DNA of 64,000 bases, taken from the NCBI GenBank assembly GCA_016841445.1, contig JAENZD010000005.1, positions 62,001 to 126,000 of the forward strand. Reading direction: 5' to 3'. A model generated the notes under the pieces. It saw only the letters and a program-made list of their open reading frames with translations. It made no database searches and had not been told where the DNA came from. Positions 21,461 to 29,826 of this stretch are shown here, piece by piece. This DNA comes from Anaerolineaceae bacterium. Lineage in GTDB: Bacteria; Chloroflexota; Anaerolineae; Anaerolineales; Anaerolineaceae. The position numbers and the translations under genes are program-made. Within the stretch, counting starts at the first letter, position 1. Every line of letters begins with the position of its first letter.

Positions 21461-23578
21461 TTGCCAGAAAGCAATTCGTTCACTATGACTGTTGATTTTT
21501 CAGCATTTTTGAATATCCTCACACAATACCCGGGTGACTTGGTTTATCACCTCGTGGTAAGTATTTCTCTGCTTTCTTTATTTCTCCTGGCTGTTCTGAA
21601 CCTCAGGTATCCCAATAAATCTGCTGCTGCAAAACGAATCTTAATTGGCAGCAGTATCCTACTGATCATTCAATTAACCTTTTTCATGCTGGACCGGATT
21701 TTCTCACCCTCAATCTTCACAGTCTATTCACCCTTCGCAATGATCGAAAGGATCATCGGAGCCCTTGTGGTCATCTGGGCAGTTTGGCTTTTTGCTGATG
21801 GCAACCATAAAATTACAAAAATCAGCATCAGTATATTTTTGAGTATTTTTATGGTCTTCTTCGGTGCCGCTTCAATCTTTTTGAATAACTTTGATTCGCT
21901 GGTAATCTCCGAAATCGTACGTCTTCACCTCCTTTTATGGCAGGTGATGACCCTTTTCCTTGTACTGCTGGGATTGATCATTTTATCTATTCTCCGTCCA
22001 AGTCAATGGCCATTTGGGATTGCGATGCTGGCCATCCTGGGTGCAGGCTATCTTGTTCAGATCCTGCGCTTTGACCCTGCCAATATTGGTATGGGTGCAG
22101 TCAGGATTACACAAGTCCTGACCATCCCTTTAATGCTGACCCTAAGCAAGAGGATTTCACAAAAGCAAAAAACAGGTGCAAAAATACCGGCTGACCTCGC
22201 CCCAGAAGTACCTCAACATGAACGCATCGACATCAAGCCCATGCTGGTTAATGAACTGCTGATCATCGCAGTAAAAGAAAAACGGGCAGAAAAACTGGAA
22301 GCCATTGTTCGTGCACTCAGCTTGAGCACCATGGCAGATTTCTGTTACCTGGTTAAGATAGTACCAGGAGAAAATCAGCTTAATGTGATGATCGGATATG
22401 ACCTGATCAGGGATATCATCCTGCCGCCGGTCGAACTTGGAATCTACGAATTACCCCAGATCATGAAAGCCTGGGAAGCGAACCGTTTCATTAAAATGTC
22501 ACAATCAGATATCGCTGCTCAGGACGCCATCACCCTCACAGGCATACAAAATTATCATCGCATCGGCAACCTGCTGGCTTACCCGTTGAATCTACCTGGG
22601 GAGCCATTAACCGGGGGTGTTATTTTCCTTTCTCCGTACACTGACCGACAGTTTAACTCGGAAACTGTAACCTTGATGGAAAGAATAAGGGAAACCTTAT
22701 CACAGGTCCTGTTTGAGTCAAATACGCACGAAGACCTCTCTAAAACCTTGGAAAGCTTACGGAATGCACATTCCCAATTGCTGGATGAAAAACAAGCTTT
22801 ATCTCAATCTTTGATTGAGAAAGATACCAGGATCGGCGAACTTGAAAAATCGATAAAGCAGTGGAAAGCTAAATACCAGGTTGACAGGTTGGACTGCGAC
22901 CAGCGCATTGATCATATGAAAGATGAAATTGCACGTCTGACGGTTGAAAAAGAGAACCAAACCATCAATCCAGAGCAGCTGGAACAATTGCAGGCAGAAA
23001 TACGTCAATTAACCGAGCAAAAGGATCGTATCCAGGCGGCTTTACGCGAAGCAAATCTCCGTATTGCAGAATTGGAAAGCCTTCAAGGCCAGACTGGCCC
23101 CATCCGCTTATCACTGGATAACCAGGTGGTCAACCTGGATGCCATCGGCGCAAATATCAGGTTGGATCTGTCGGCAAAATTGGCTCAGAAAAGGATTGAC
23201 CTGGATATTTCGAACCCGCAATCCCGGGCACTGATCAAAACGGATCCCGGACTGCTCCATTCGGTGATCCGCCACCTGCTTAACAACGCTGTTAAAGCGT
23301 CTGCTGAAAGTGACCGGATCCTTTTGGATATGAACCTTTCCTACGAGACCGGAATGCTGATCCTCCAGGTCACGGATCACGGTGACGGGCTGACACCAGG
23401 AGAACAATCGAAATTGTTTAGCCTTGAACCACCAGAAATGACTGGGATTGGCAGTCTGCAATCTATCCGTGAAGCCATCCGAGCGATCCGGGTCATGAAT
23501 GGAAAAATCTGGTTGAAGAGTAAAAAAGGCCTTTTCACAACGTTCAGGGTTCAGTTGCCTGTTCGCATCATCGATTGA
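21461..23578 (+). CDS. Membrane histidine-kinase-like protein (HATPase domain, no clear phosphoacceptor box)
   Basis: A 705-residue protein. Six or seven membrane segments lie in residues 15-230, a GAF-like region at about 255-420, a long coiled coil at about 425-535, then a C-terminal HATPase domain. The ATPase shows an N-box, LLNNAVKASAESDRILLDM, and a G1 box, VTDHGDGLT. No convincing H-box (HE-L-R-TP) precedes it. The only similar string is THEDLSKTL at the start of the coil. It may be a degenerate or unusual sensor kinase. No response regulator is adjacent. The start is TTG 21461 or ATG 21485. Confidence 0.75.
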   Translation: MPESNSFTMTVDFSAFLNILTQYPGDLVYHLVVSISLLSLFLLAVLNLRYPNKSAAAKRILIGSSILLIIQLTFFMLDRIFSPSIFTVYSPFAMIERIIGALVVIWAVWLFADGNHKITKISISIFLSIFMVFFGAASIFLNNFDSLVISEIVRLHLLLWQVMTLFLVLLGLIILSILRPSQWPFGIAMLAILGAGYLVQILRFDPANIGMGAVRITQVLTIPLMLTLSKRISQKQKTGAKIPADLAPEVPQHERIDIKPMLVNELLIIAVKEKRAEKLEAIVRALSLSTMADFCYLVKIVPGENQLNVMIGYDLIRDIILPPVELGIYELPQIMKAWEANRFIKMSQSDIAAQDAITLTGIQNYHRIGNLLAYPLNLPGEPLTGGVIFLSPYTDRQFNSETVTLMERIRETLSQVLFESNTHEDLSKTLESLRNAHSQLLDEKQALSQSLIEKDTRIGELEKSIKQWKAKYQVDRLDCDQRIDHMKDEIARLTVEKENQTINPEQLEQLQAEIRQLTEQKDRIQAALREANLRIAELESLQGQTGPIRLSLDNQVVNLDAIGANIRLDLSAKLAQKRIDLDISNPQSRALIKTDPGLLHSVIRHLLNNAVKASAESDRILLDMNLSYETGMLILQVTDHGDGLTPGEQSKLFSLEPPEMTGIGSLQSIREAIRAIRVMNGKIWLKSKKGLFTTFRVQLPVRIID

Positions 23579-23649
23579 AATCAAAATCGAATTGGATATA
23601 ATTATTTATAAAGTATTACAATTAAAATAGATAGAAAACGGAACATATT

Positions 23650-24756
23650 ATGCCTTCAAATCGAAGAAAAACACCTAAAAAAAGTGGGCGGCCACGCTTG
23701 AAATTCTATGAATTCATTGCCATCATGGTATTTCTGAGCCTGGTTTGCCTTTTGGTTTTCATCGTTGCCTCCGGGCTGCTGTATACCGGTGATTCTTTGG
23801 GAAGTGCCCAGGCGTATGCACTCCAGACCCAAATAGCCCTCAATACTGACCCCACACCGACCCCATTCCTTCCGGATGGCCAGGGTGGTCAGACCGACAT
23901 TACGAACAATGTTAATCCTGCTGGAACACCTGAAGCAGCCGAACCGACTGAGAGTGAACCCACCCCCACCACCCGGGTCTTACAACAACCAGAAGGCCAG
24001 GTGAACATCCTCCTGCTCGGTTCCGATGCCCGACCGGCTGAAGGCGGCTTTCGCACGGATGTGATTGTCCTGGTATCCCTAAATCCAAAGGGTGAATTCG
24101 TCAGCGCTATCTCCTTCCCCAGGGACCTTTTCGTCAACATCCCGGGCTATGGCAATAACAGGATCAATGTTGCTTTCCCATATGGCGGTTTTGACCTTCT
24201 TGCCGACACATTTGAGTTGAACTTCGGGATCCGACCAGACAGGTACATGCTGGTTAACTTCTCGGGCTTCAAAGCGGTTGTCGACAGCCTGGGTGGGATC
24301 AATGTGCAGGCTGCCCAAAACCTGAGCGATTCCTGCGCAACATGGATCGACCCCAGCGGATACTGCAGCGTTGGACCGGGACAGGTACATATGAACGGTG
24401 AGGTTGCCCTGTGGTATGCCCGTTCACGTTACAGTACAAGCGATATTGACCGCGCTCGCCGTTCGCAGGAAGTGATCAAGGCAATTTTCAACCGCATGAT
24501 GAACCTGGATGCCATCTTACAAGCACCTGACATGTACAATATTTATAAGTCCTATGTGGAAACGGATATTGGCCTGACCGACATTGTCCCACTGCTTCCC
24601 CTGGCGACCAAGGTGTACGGCAGCGGTGATATCCGAAGCTATGTGATCGGCTATAACCAGGTTTATGATTGGATCACACCCCAGGGAGCCCAGGTGCTCC
24701 TGCCGGATTATGGGTTGATCCAGGAAATTCTCATCGAAGCACTACAGCTCCAATAG
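23650..24756 (+). CDS. LytR-CpsA-Psr (LCP) family protein
   Basis: A 368-residue single-span membrane protein (span at about residues 26-50) with a Thr/Pro-rich linker to about residue 115 and an extracytoplasmic LCP domain. The domain shows NILLLGSDARPAEGGFRTD, SAISFPRDLFVNIPGYG and the arginine-rich WYARSRYSTSDIDRARRSQE. LCP enzymes attach anionic polymers or polysaccharides to the cell wall or protein. Here it could ligate the glycans made elsewhere in the genome. A terminator follows. Confidence 0.92.
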   Translation: MPSNRRKTPKKSGRPRLKFYEFIAIMVFLSLVCLLVFIVASGLLYTGDSLGSAQAYALQTQIALNTDPTPTPFLPDGQGGQTDITNNVNPAGTPEAAEPTESEPTPTTRVLQQPEGQVNILLLGSDARPAEGGFRTDVIVLVSLNPKGEFVSAISFPRDLFVNIPGYGNNRINVAFPYGGFDLLADTFELNFGIRPDRYMLVNFSGFKAVVDSLGGINVQAAQNLSDSCATWIDPSGYCSVGPGQVHMNGEVALWYARSRYSTSDIDRARRSQEVIKAIFNRMMNLDAILQAPDMYNIYKSYVETDIGLTDIVPLLPLATKVYGSGDIRSYVIGYNQVYDWITPQGAQVLLPDYGLIQEILIEALQLQ

Positions 24757-24795
24757 CAAATCCTTCAACCTCAATTCCATAACATAGATCGTTCA

Positions 24796-24825
24796 GAGAC
24801 GCCAGATTTGGCGTCTCATTTTTTC
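24796..24825 (+). terminator. Intrinsic terminator
   Basis: Perfect 8-bp stem GAGACGCC / GGCGTCTC with an AGATTT loop, then ATTTTTTC. It lies 39 bases after the LCP stop. From here to the next promoter (24826-25050) I see no gene, only short weak hairpins such as CTGGT / ACCAG near 24948. Confidence 0.85.
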
Positions 24826-25050
24826 ATCCCTGTTTTTCACAATCCAAATTGTCTTATCAAAAAGAATGATTCTGATAGAATTAAATATGAATTCTTTAGA
24901 AACCTACATCCCTGTAAGCCAATATGAACTCTCTCTTTCGAGCTGACCTGGTTCCAGTCTGACCAGCGACGGGGATAACCTCAAAATATATTTACCAGGA
25001 AAAGGACAAGGTGAAGGTTCCATTTTGAAAAAAGCAGCTTTGAGAATTAG

Positions 25051-25079
25051 TTGACAAAGTTAGCGGATTCGCTTAAAAT
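25051..25079 (+). promoter_or_regulatory. Strong sigma70-type promoter of the recombinase-like gene
   Basis: A perfect TTGACA (25051-25056) and TAAAAT (25074-25079) with a 17-base spacer lie 43 bases upstream of the ATG at 25123. The start is backed by a GAGG ribosome site. Confidence 0.7.
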
Positions 25080-25122
25080 TTTATCAGTTAAGGCTATACG
25101 AATTCATAAGAAATGAGGTCCG

Positions 25123-26076
25123 ATGACAGACCAACTGCAAGAAACCCAGGGTACCCCTGCCCACCTGACAGAGAAGTCCCTCCTGAAACCCGCTATCAAG
25201 GCCTGGCGAATCTATTTGAACGATCAGGGAAAATCACCCTATACCGTAAAAGCCTTTATCGCCGACCTGAACCTGCTGGATGATTTCCTGATGCCGGATA
25301 AAATCATTGGTGAAATTACCTTAAAGGACCTGGAAAATTTCACAAACTGGCTTGAAAACGAGCGCGGCGTTCCTTGCAGTCCGAAAAGCCTGTCACGCAG
25401 GATCACATCGCTGAAAAGCTTCTTCCGCTGGCTGCAGAAAGGCGGAGTCCTGCTGGTTGATCCCGCTGATAAGCTCTTGCAGCGTACGGTGACAAGCCCC
25501 CTGCCAACAGTCATGACACTCCAGGAAGTCAAAATCGCACTCATGACCGCGGCTGCCCTTCGAAAATCTGAAACACCGGATGCCCGACCGTACACCCTCC
25601 TCAAGCTTCTATTGGAAACCGCGATCAAAAAAGGTGAATGCACAGGGATCAGCCTCAATCATTTATCTGTTGAGGATCCACAGGATGCTTACGTTTTCAT
25701 CCGCTATACCAACCCACGCTACCGCTACAAGGAAAGAAAGATCTCCCTTTCAGAAGATTGGGTGAATGCTTTCAATGAATATGCCAGCCAATATGAACCC
25801 CAGGAAGAACTCTTCCCCTGGACAGCGCGCCGGTTGGAATACATTCTAGAAGATATCACCGAGGCTGCCGCCTTTAACAAGCGGATATCCTTTGACATGT
25901 GCCGCTGGACCAGCGTCCTGACGGATTTGATCGACGGCGTCCAACCGGATAAGATCCGCCAGAAGCTTGGCGTTTCAAAAATCCAGTTCAGGGAGGTCAA
26001 GCGTAAACTGCGGCAGCTCGCCCTGCAGCAGGGTTTTAATTTAGCCGATGATGAGGAAGAGGATAAAGAAGAATAA
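25123..26076 (+). CDS. XerC/XerD-like tyrosine-recombinase homologue lacking catalytic residues
   Basis: A 317-residue protein with a SAM-like core-binding domain (about 22-115: SPYTVKAFIADLNLLDDFL, LSRRITSLKSFFRWLQ) and a C-terminal catalytic-fold domain. Aligned by eye with XerC, the first Arg position reads TAIKKGE, not TGLRxSE. The HxxR site reads FDMCRW. LGH becomes LGV, and the nucleophile Tyr position is Lys in IQFREVKRKL. The beta-hairpin Lys (YKERKISL) is kept. It is therefore probably a DNA-binding protein without strand-cleavage activity. No att-like repeats or tRNA flank it. Confidence 0.75.
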   Translation: MTDQLQETQGTPAHLTEKSLLKPAIKAWRIYLNDQGKSPYTVKAFIADLNLLDDFLMPDKIIGEITLKDLENFTNWLENERGVPCSPKSLSRRITSLKSFFRWLQKGGVLLVDPADKLLQRTVTSPLPTVMTLQEVKIALMTAAALRKSETPDARPYTLLKLLLETAIKKGECTGISLNHLSVEDPQDAYVFIRYTNPRYRYKERKISLSEDWVNAFNEYASQYEPQEELFPWTARRLEYILEDITEAAAFNKRISFDMCRWTSVLTDLIDGVQPDKIRQKLGVSKIQFREVKRKLRQLALQQGFNLADDEEEDKEE

Positions 26077-26113
26077 GGATTTTCTTGAAAATATAAGCAA
26101 GAATTGATAGACC

Positions 26114-26145
26114 ACGTAGAGACGTTGCATACAACGTCTCTACGT
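26114..26145. repeat. Dispersed palindromic repeat, copy 1
   Basis: Perfect 14-bp arms, ACGTAGAGACGTTG and CAACGTCTCTACGT, around a 4-base CATA loop. A shorter variant with the same core is at 36850-36871, so this is likely a REP- or MITE-like family. It could also act as a terminator between the convergent recombinase-like and tilS genes. The region 26146-26289 holds nothing else recognisable. Confidence 0.75.
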
Positions 26146-26289
26146 TATTCAGTAGAAATGATTCGATATTGGTTATTTTCTATTTGATATTAGCGTCTAA
26201 TTGTTTTTTTGTTCTCTAAACCATTGAGACAACCCGCTGGGGCATCAGAACGGTTAATTTTTCTTTTTTTGAGCGCTCATCAATCTATT

Positions 26290-27729
26290 TTATTCCCCCA
26301 TCTTCACCAACCGCAACTGCAGCACCCGCTTTGTTTCATCCGTCACTTTAAACGCTTCCGACGGCCGCATGCCAACCACCCAGGCCACATCATCCCCGGA
26401 ACATACCAGCGGCCAGATATCTCTCAAATGCTCCGGCACCTTCTGCGTGATAAAAAAATCCTGGAATGATTGATGCTGATCATCCATCCCCAGCGGCTGC
26501 CAACGCTCTCCCTCCTGCCGCCCGCGCACCAACAGGGGCATCACCAGTTTATCACCGTCCAGCCAGGCTTCGTATGGTCCAACCTGTCTGACCTGCTCCC
26601 GCCAATCTTCTGGGAGCTGATCCTTCCATTGCGCTGCAATTTGCCATCCGTTTCGGAGAACCAAGGGTTTTTCTACCGCCAGTTCAGTCAAAAATAGATC
26701 ATCCGCCAGCAAGGGCTTTCCCCAGTCCGGCAGGTCAGCTCCCCATGTTTTAACCACCAGCACATCCCGCAAGACGACCAGGTTCAGTCGCCCCACCAGG
26801 TCGATCTCACCTCGTTCTGTTGGCTGTTCAGCAAAAGCCAGCCCCCTCAAAATAACTTCATAGCCAACATCTCGCAAGTCTGATCGCAGTGTTGAAATCG
26901 CCTGCATCAGCACCCTGCCCTGGATTGCCTTGGGGAGCTTGAGGAAACCTGTATGGTCCAACGCCACGTGATCTTTCGTTCCCCTCACAAAGACTTTTAG
27001 CCAAGCTTCTTCAGTCATTCCAGCCAGCATGTGCTCGTCCTCACGCAGGGCTTCCGTCATCCGCCATAAGACCTGCCTGATTTGAGGATTGTAGATTTCA
27101 AGTTCCGGGATCAGGTCATGACGCAGTTTATTGCGGAAGAAAGTCGTATCCTTGTTGCTCTCATCCTCCACTGCTGCCCAGCCAACCTGCGCCAGGTATT
27201 CAATGATCTCAATCCGCCAGGTACCCAGAAGCGGCCGCACCAGGGGAATTTCGGGATCCCACACAGGCAGAACCTTACGGTAGTCCATCCCGGTCAAGCC
27301 CGAAAGTGCTGACCCCCGCAAGAAATGCATCAGGACCGTCTCAACCTGGTCATCGGCGTGATGAGCGACGGCGACTGCGCCTGCTTCTTCCTGGTTTGCC
27401 ACATCGAAAAGGAATCGATAGCGCATCTCACGCGCCGCCTCTTCTATTGACTTACCATAACGGTCAGCATATTCCGCCACATCCACCCGGTCTTCAATAA
27501 ACGGCAAATCCAGCAATTCCGCCATCATCCGCACAAACTCAGCATCCTGAGATGACTCCGCTCGCAGCCCGTGATCGAGGTGAGCGACCACCAGGGATAA
27601 TCCCAGGCTGTCCAGGCCATGCATTAAGGCCAGGCTGTCCGCTCCACCGGATACCCCCACCAGCAGTTTTTCATCCTTTGATACTTGGCATTTTTCTGCC
27701 GTACTTTGAGCCAGTTTTTCAATCAGCAT
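26290..27729 (-). CDS. tilS: tRNA(Ile)-lysidine synthetase
   Basis: A 479-residue N-type ATP pyrophosphatase. The PP-loop is VGVSGGADSLALMHGL (about 24-39), with further family motifs at VVAHLDHGLR and AVAHHADDQVETVLMHFLRG. The C-terminal part is the tRNA-binding region. It converts C34 to lysidine in tRNA-Ile(CAU), allowing AUA decoding, and is essential in most bacteria. It starts about 70 bases from the divergent coaE-like gene. Confidence 0.93.
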   Translation of the reverse strand: MLIEKLAQSTAEKCQVSKDEKLLVGVSGGADSLALMHGLDSLGLSLVVAHLDHGLRAESSQDAEFVRMMAELLDLPFIEDRVDVAEYADRYGKSIEEAAREMRYRFLFDVANQEEAGAVAVAHHADDQVETVLMHFLRGSALSGLTGMDYRKVLPVWDPEIPLVRPLLGTWRIEIIEYLAQVGWAAVEDESNKDTTFFRNKLRHDLIPELEIYNPQIRQVLWRMTEALREDEHMLAGMTEEAWLKVFVRGTKDHVALDHTGFLKLPKAIQGRVLMQAISTLRSDLRDVGYEVILRGLAFAEQPTERGEIDLVGRLNLVVLRDVLVVKTWGADLPDWGKPLLADDLFLTELAVEKPLVLRNGWQIAAQWKDQLPEDWREQVRQVGPYEAWLDGDKLVMPLLVRGRQEGERWQPLGMDDQHQSFQDFFITQKVPEHLRDIWPLVCSGDDVAWVVGMRPSEAFKVTDETKRVLQLRLVKMGE

Positions 27730-27801
27730 AATTAAATTATAGCACTCAACGTCCTTTGTTAAAATGAAATGAGGTATACTATTCCTTGGGATCAGGAAAT
27801 A

Positions 27802-28908
27802 ATGAGCACTCGTGTTAAAATCATCGGTCTAACCGGAAACATTGCTACAGGAAAGAGCGTCGTGCGCCGCATGCTGGCCAATTCTGGCGCCCTTGGATTG
27901 GATGCCGACTGGATTGCTCACCGCATGCTCTATCCGGAAGGTCCAGCATTCCATCCGGTGATTGAGATATTTGGAGAAGACCTTCTGACTGAACACGGTG
28001 AGATTTCCCGCCAAAAACTGGGAGAGATCGTCTTCAGCAACCCCCGGAAATTAACCCAATTGGAAGACCTGACCCACCCCCTTGTGACGAAAAGCATCAT
28101 CAAGCGCATTGAAGCATCAACCTGCCCGGTTGCCGCTATCGAAGCCATCAAATTACTCGAATCCGATCTGGTTGGGATCTGCGACACGATCTGGGTCAGC
28201 CATACCAGCACCGAAAGCCAGATCAAACGCTTGATGACCGCTCGCGGGATGACCCGTGAAAACGCAGAATGGCGCATTTCAGCCCAACCGCCCCAATCCG
28301 AGAAACTTAACCCCGCTGAAGTTGTTATTAATACCGAAGGATCTTTCCGGTCCACATGGCGCCAAATCCAAAGTGCGCTTAATGATACAATTAAATGGAA
28401 TCAACCTTCGGATGCCATGCACCTTAACAGGCTGGACCCCGACCGCCACCACCCGGTTAACCACCTCCTCCCCCACAGGGTTGAGGACTTTTGGCGGATC
28501 CATTCCCGCAGGGATATCCCATCCTTTTATGAAACCCTGGGGACGAGAATGGTCCTGCCCATCCTGGATGGTGACCGGATCCAGAGGCTGCTTATTTGGG
28601 ACGATTGGAACTTCACCGCTGTCTTGCGGCAAGTCCTCTCACCCGACACAGGATGGCACCGCACAGTGGACGTCCTGACCGCTTTCGAAGCGGATGCCCG
28701 GTCAAAGCAATGCGAGATCCTGCTCCTCCCGGATGTGATCGCAAAAGACATGCAGGCAGTTCTGGAGCAGATGGACTTTGAACTGCACATGCCTCAATCG
28801 CTATCCTATACAGCCTGGCGGCAGGCCGGAGAAGGCCTGATAACATCAGAACAAACACAGGTCTGGGTAAAAATACTCACCCAGCCGTATGAAAAAGAAA
28901 GGGAATAA
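27802..28908 (+). CDS. coaE: Dephospho-CoA kinase with an extra C-terminal domain
   Basis: The N-terminal 200 residues are CoaE: P-loop IGLTGNIATGKSVV, then LDADWIAHRMLYP and LTHPLVTKSI. CoaE phosphorylates dephospho-CoA in the last step of CoA synthesis. A second domain of about 170 residues (from MHLNRLDPDRHHPVNHLLPH on) is not part of ordinary CoaE. I do not recognise it securely. Its length and mixed pattern could suit an acetyltransferase-like fold. The ATG at 27802 is chosen over 27769 because CAGGAAAT directly precedes it. Confidence 0.85.
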   Translation: MSTRVKIIGLTGNIATGKSVVRRMLANSGALGLDADWIAHRMLYPEGPAFHPVIEIFGEDLLTEHGEISRQKLGEIVFSNPRKLTQLEDLTHPLVTKSIIKRIEASTCPVAAIEAIKLLESDLVGICDTIWVSHTSTESQIKRLMTARGMTRENAEWRISAQPPQSEKLNPAEVVINTEGSFRSTWRQIQSALNDTIKWNQPSDAMHLNRLDPDRHHPVNHLLPHRVEDFWRIHSRRDIPSFYETLGTRMVLPILDGDRIQRLLIWDDWNFTAVLRQVLSPDTGWHRTVDVLTAFEADARSKQCEILLLPDVIAKDMQAVLEQMDFELHMPQSLSYTAWRQAGEGLITSEQTQVWVKILTQPYEKERE

Positions 28909-28932
28909 ACGCCGTAACAGCGCAGCACACAT

Positions 28933-29826
28933 ATGAGTGAATTTCTAAACGAACTGCTATTTCTCATCCAACGCTTCGGGTGGGCGGACCTCCTGGATAT
29001 CATCCTGGTGACCGCCATCTTCTATGCCCTGCTGGCCATGCTGCGCGACACTGATGCCCTTGTCCTCCTGCGGGGCGTATTCTTCATCGTCGTCCTGCTG
29101 GGCTTGTTCACTGCGCTGTTTGATCTGCCTGGCTTCTCTTGGCTGATCAGTACGGTCCTGCCCGCACTTGTTTTCGCCATCCCGGTGATCTTTGCACCTG
29201 AAATCCGGCGAGGTTTGGAGCGTGTGGGACGCGCCGGAAACGTGAACCTGTTCACCCGCATGCGCGATGTGGATAAAGAAAAGCTCGAAGAAACCCTGAT
29301 TGCCGTGATCAGTGCCTGCACCCGTCTTTCCGAGCGACACCACGGCGCATTGATCGTCATGCAGCGGATCCAGGGGCTCAGGGACTATGTCGAGACCGGC
29401 GTACCGATGAATGCACAGGTGACTCCTGAACTCCTGCTGCAGATCTTCTACCCCAACACCCCCCTGCACGACGGTGCGGTGATCATTGTGGACAACACGA
29501 TCGTGGCAGCCTCCTGCGTAATGCCTCTTTCCGCCAGCGGTGTGCTGAATCGCTCCCCGGAGCGCACCATGGGCTTGCGCCACCGGGCTGCCCTCGGCAT
29601 CTCCGAGGTTAGCGACGCCATCGCCGTTGTCGTTTCAGAAGAAACCGGCAGCATCTCGATTGCCCAGGACGGTAAGATGATCCGCCGGCTGAACATTGAT
29701 CGCCTGACGAACACCCTGCATGCCTTCTTCCAGCCCGCTGAAACCCCTCGCAGTGAAGACCTGCTGAGCCGCTTCCTGAATATCTTCAACCCCAAGAAAC
29801 CTGGCGACCGAGAGAGGGGTGAGTGA
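28933..29826 (+). CDS. cdaA: Diadenylate cyclase CdaA
   Basis: A 297-residue membrane enzyme with three hydrophobic segments in the first 90 residues and a DAC domain. The DGA motif is in LHDGAVIIVDN and the RHR motif in GLRHRAALGISE. It makes cyclic di-AMP from two ATP. It overlaps the next gene (TGATG), the classic cdaA-cdaR pairing. It follows coaE by 24 bases, so these genes may be one transcript. Confidence 0.95.
   Translation: MSEFLNELLFLIQRFGWADLLDIILVTAIFYALLAMLRDTDALVLLRGVFFIVVLLGLFTALFDLPGFSWLISTVLPALVFAIPVIFAPEIRRGLERVGRAGNVNLFTRMRDVDKEKLEETLIAVISACTRLSERHHGALIVMQRIQGLRDYVETGVPMNAQVTPELLLQIFYPNTPLHDGAVIIVDNTIVAASCVMPLSASGVLNRSPERTMGLRHRAALGISEVSDAIAVVVSEETGSISIAQDGKMIRRLNIDRLTNTLHAFFQPAETPRSEDLLSRFLNIFNPKKPGDRERGE

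Noticed and set aside
24886-25030. Regulatory RNA before the recombinase-like gene
   Set aside because: Only short, weak inverted repeats are present, and the strong promoter at 25051 lies downstream of them.
25123-26076. Integrase marking a mobile element
   Set aside because: The active-site residues appear absent, no flanking tRNA or direct repeats are seen, and neighbours on both sides are ordinary chromosomal genes.
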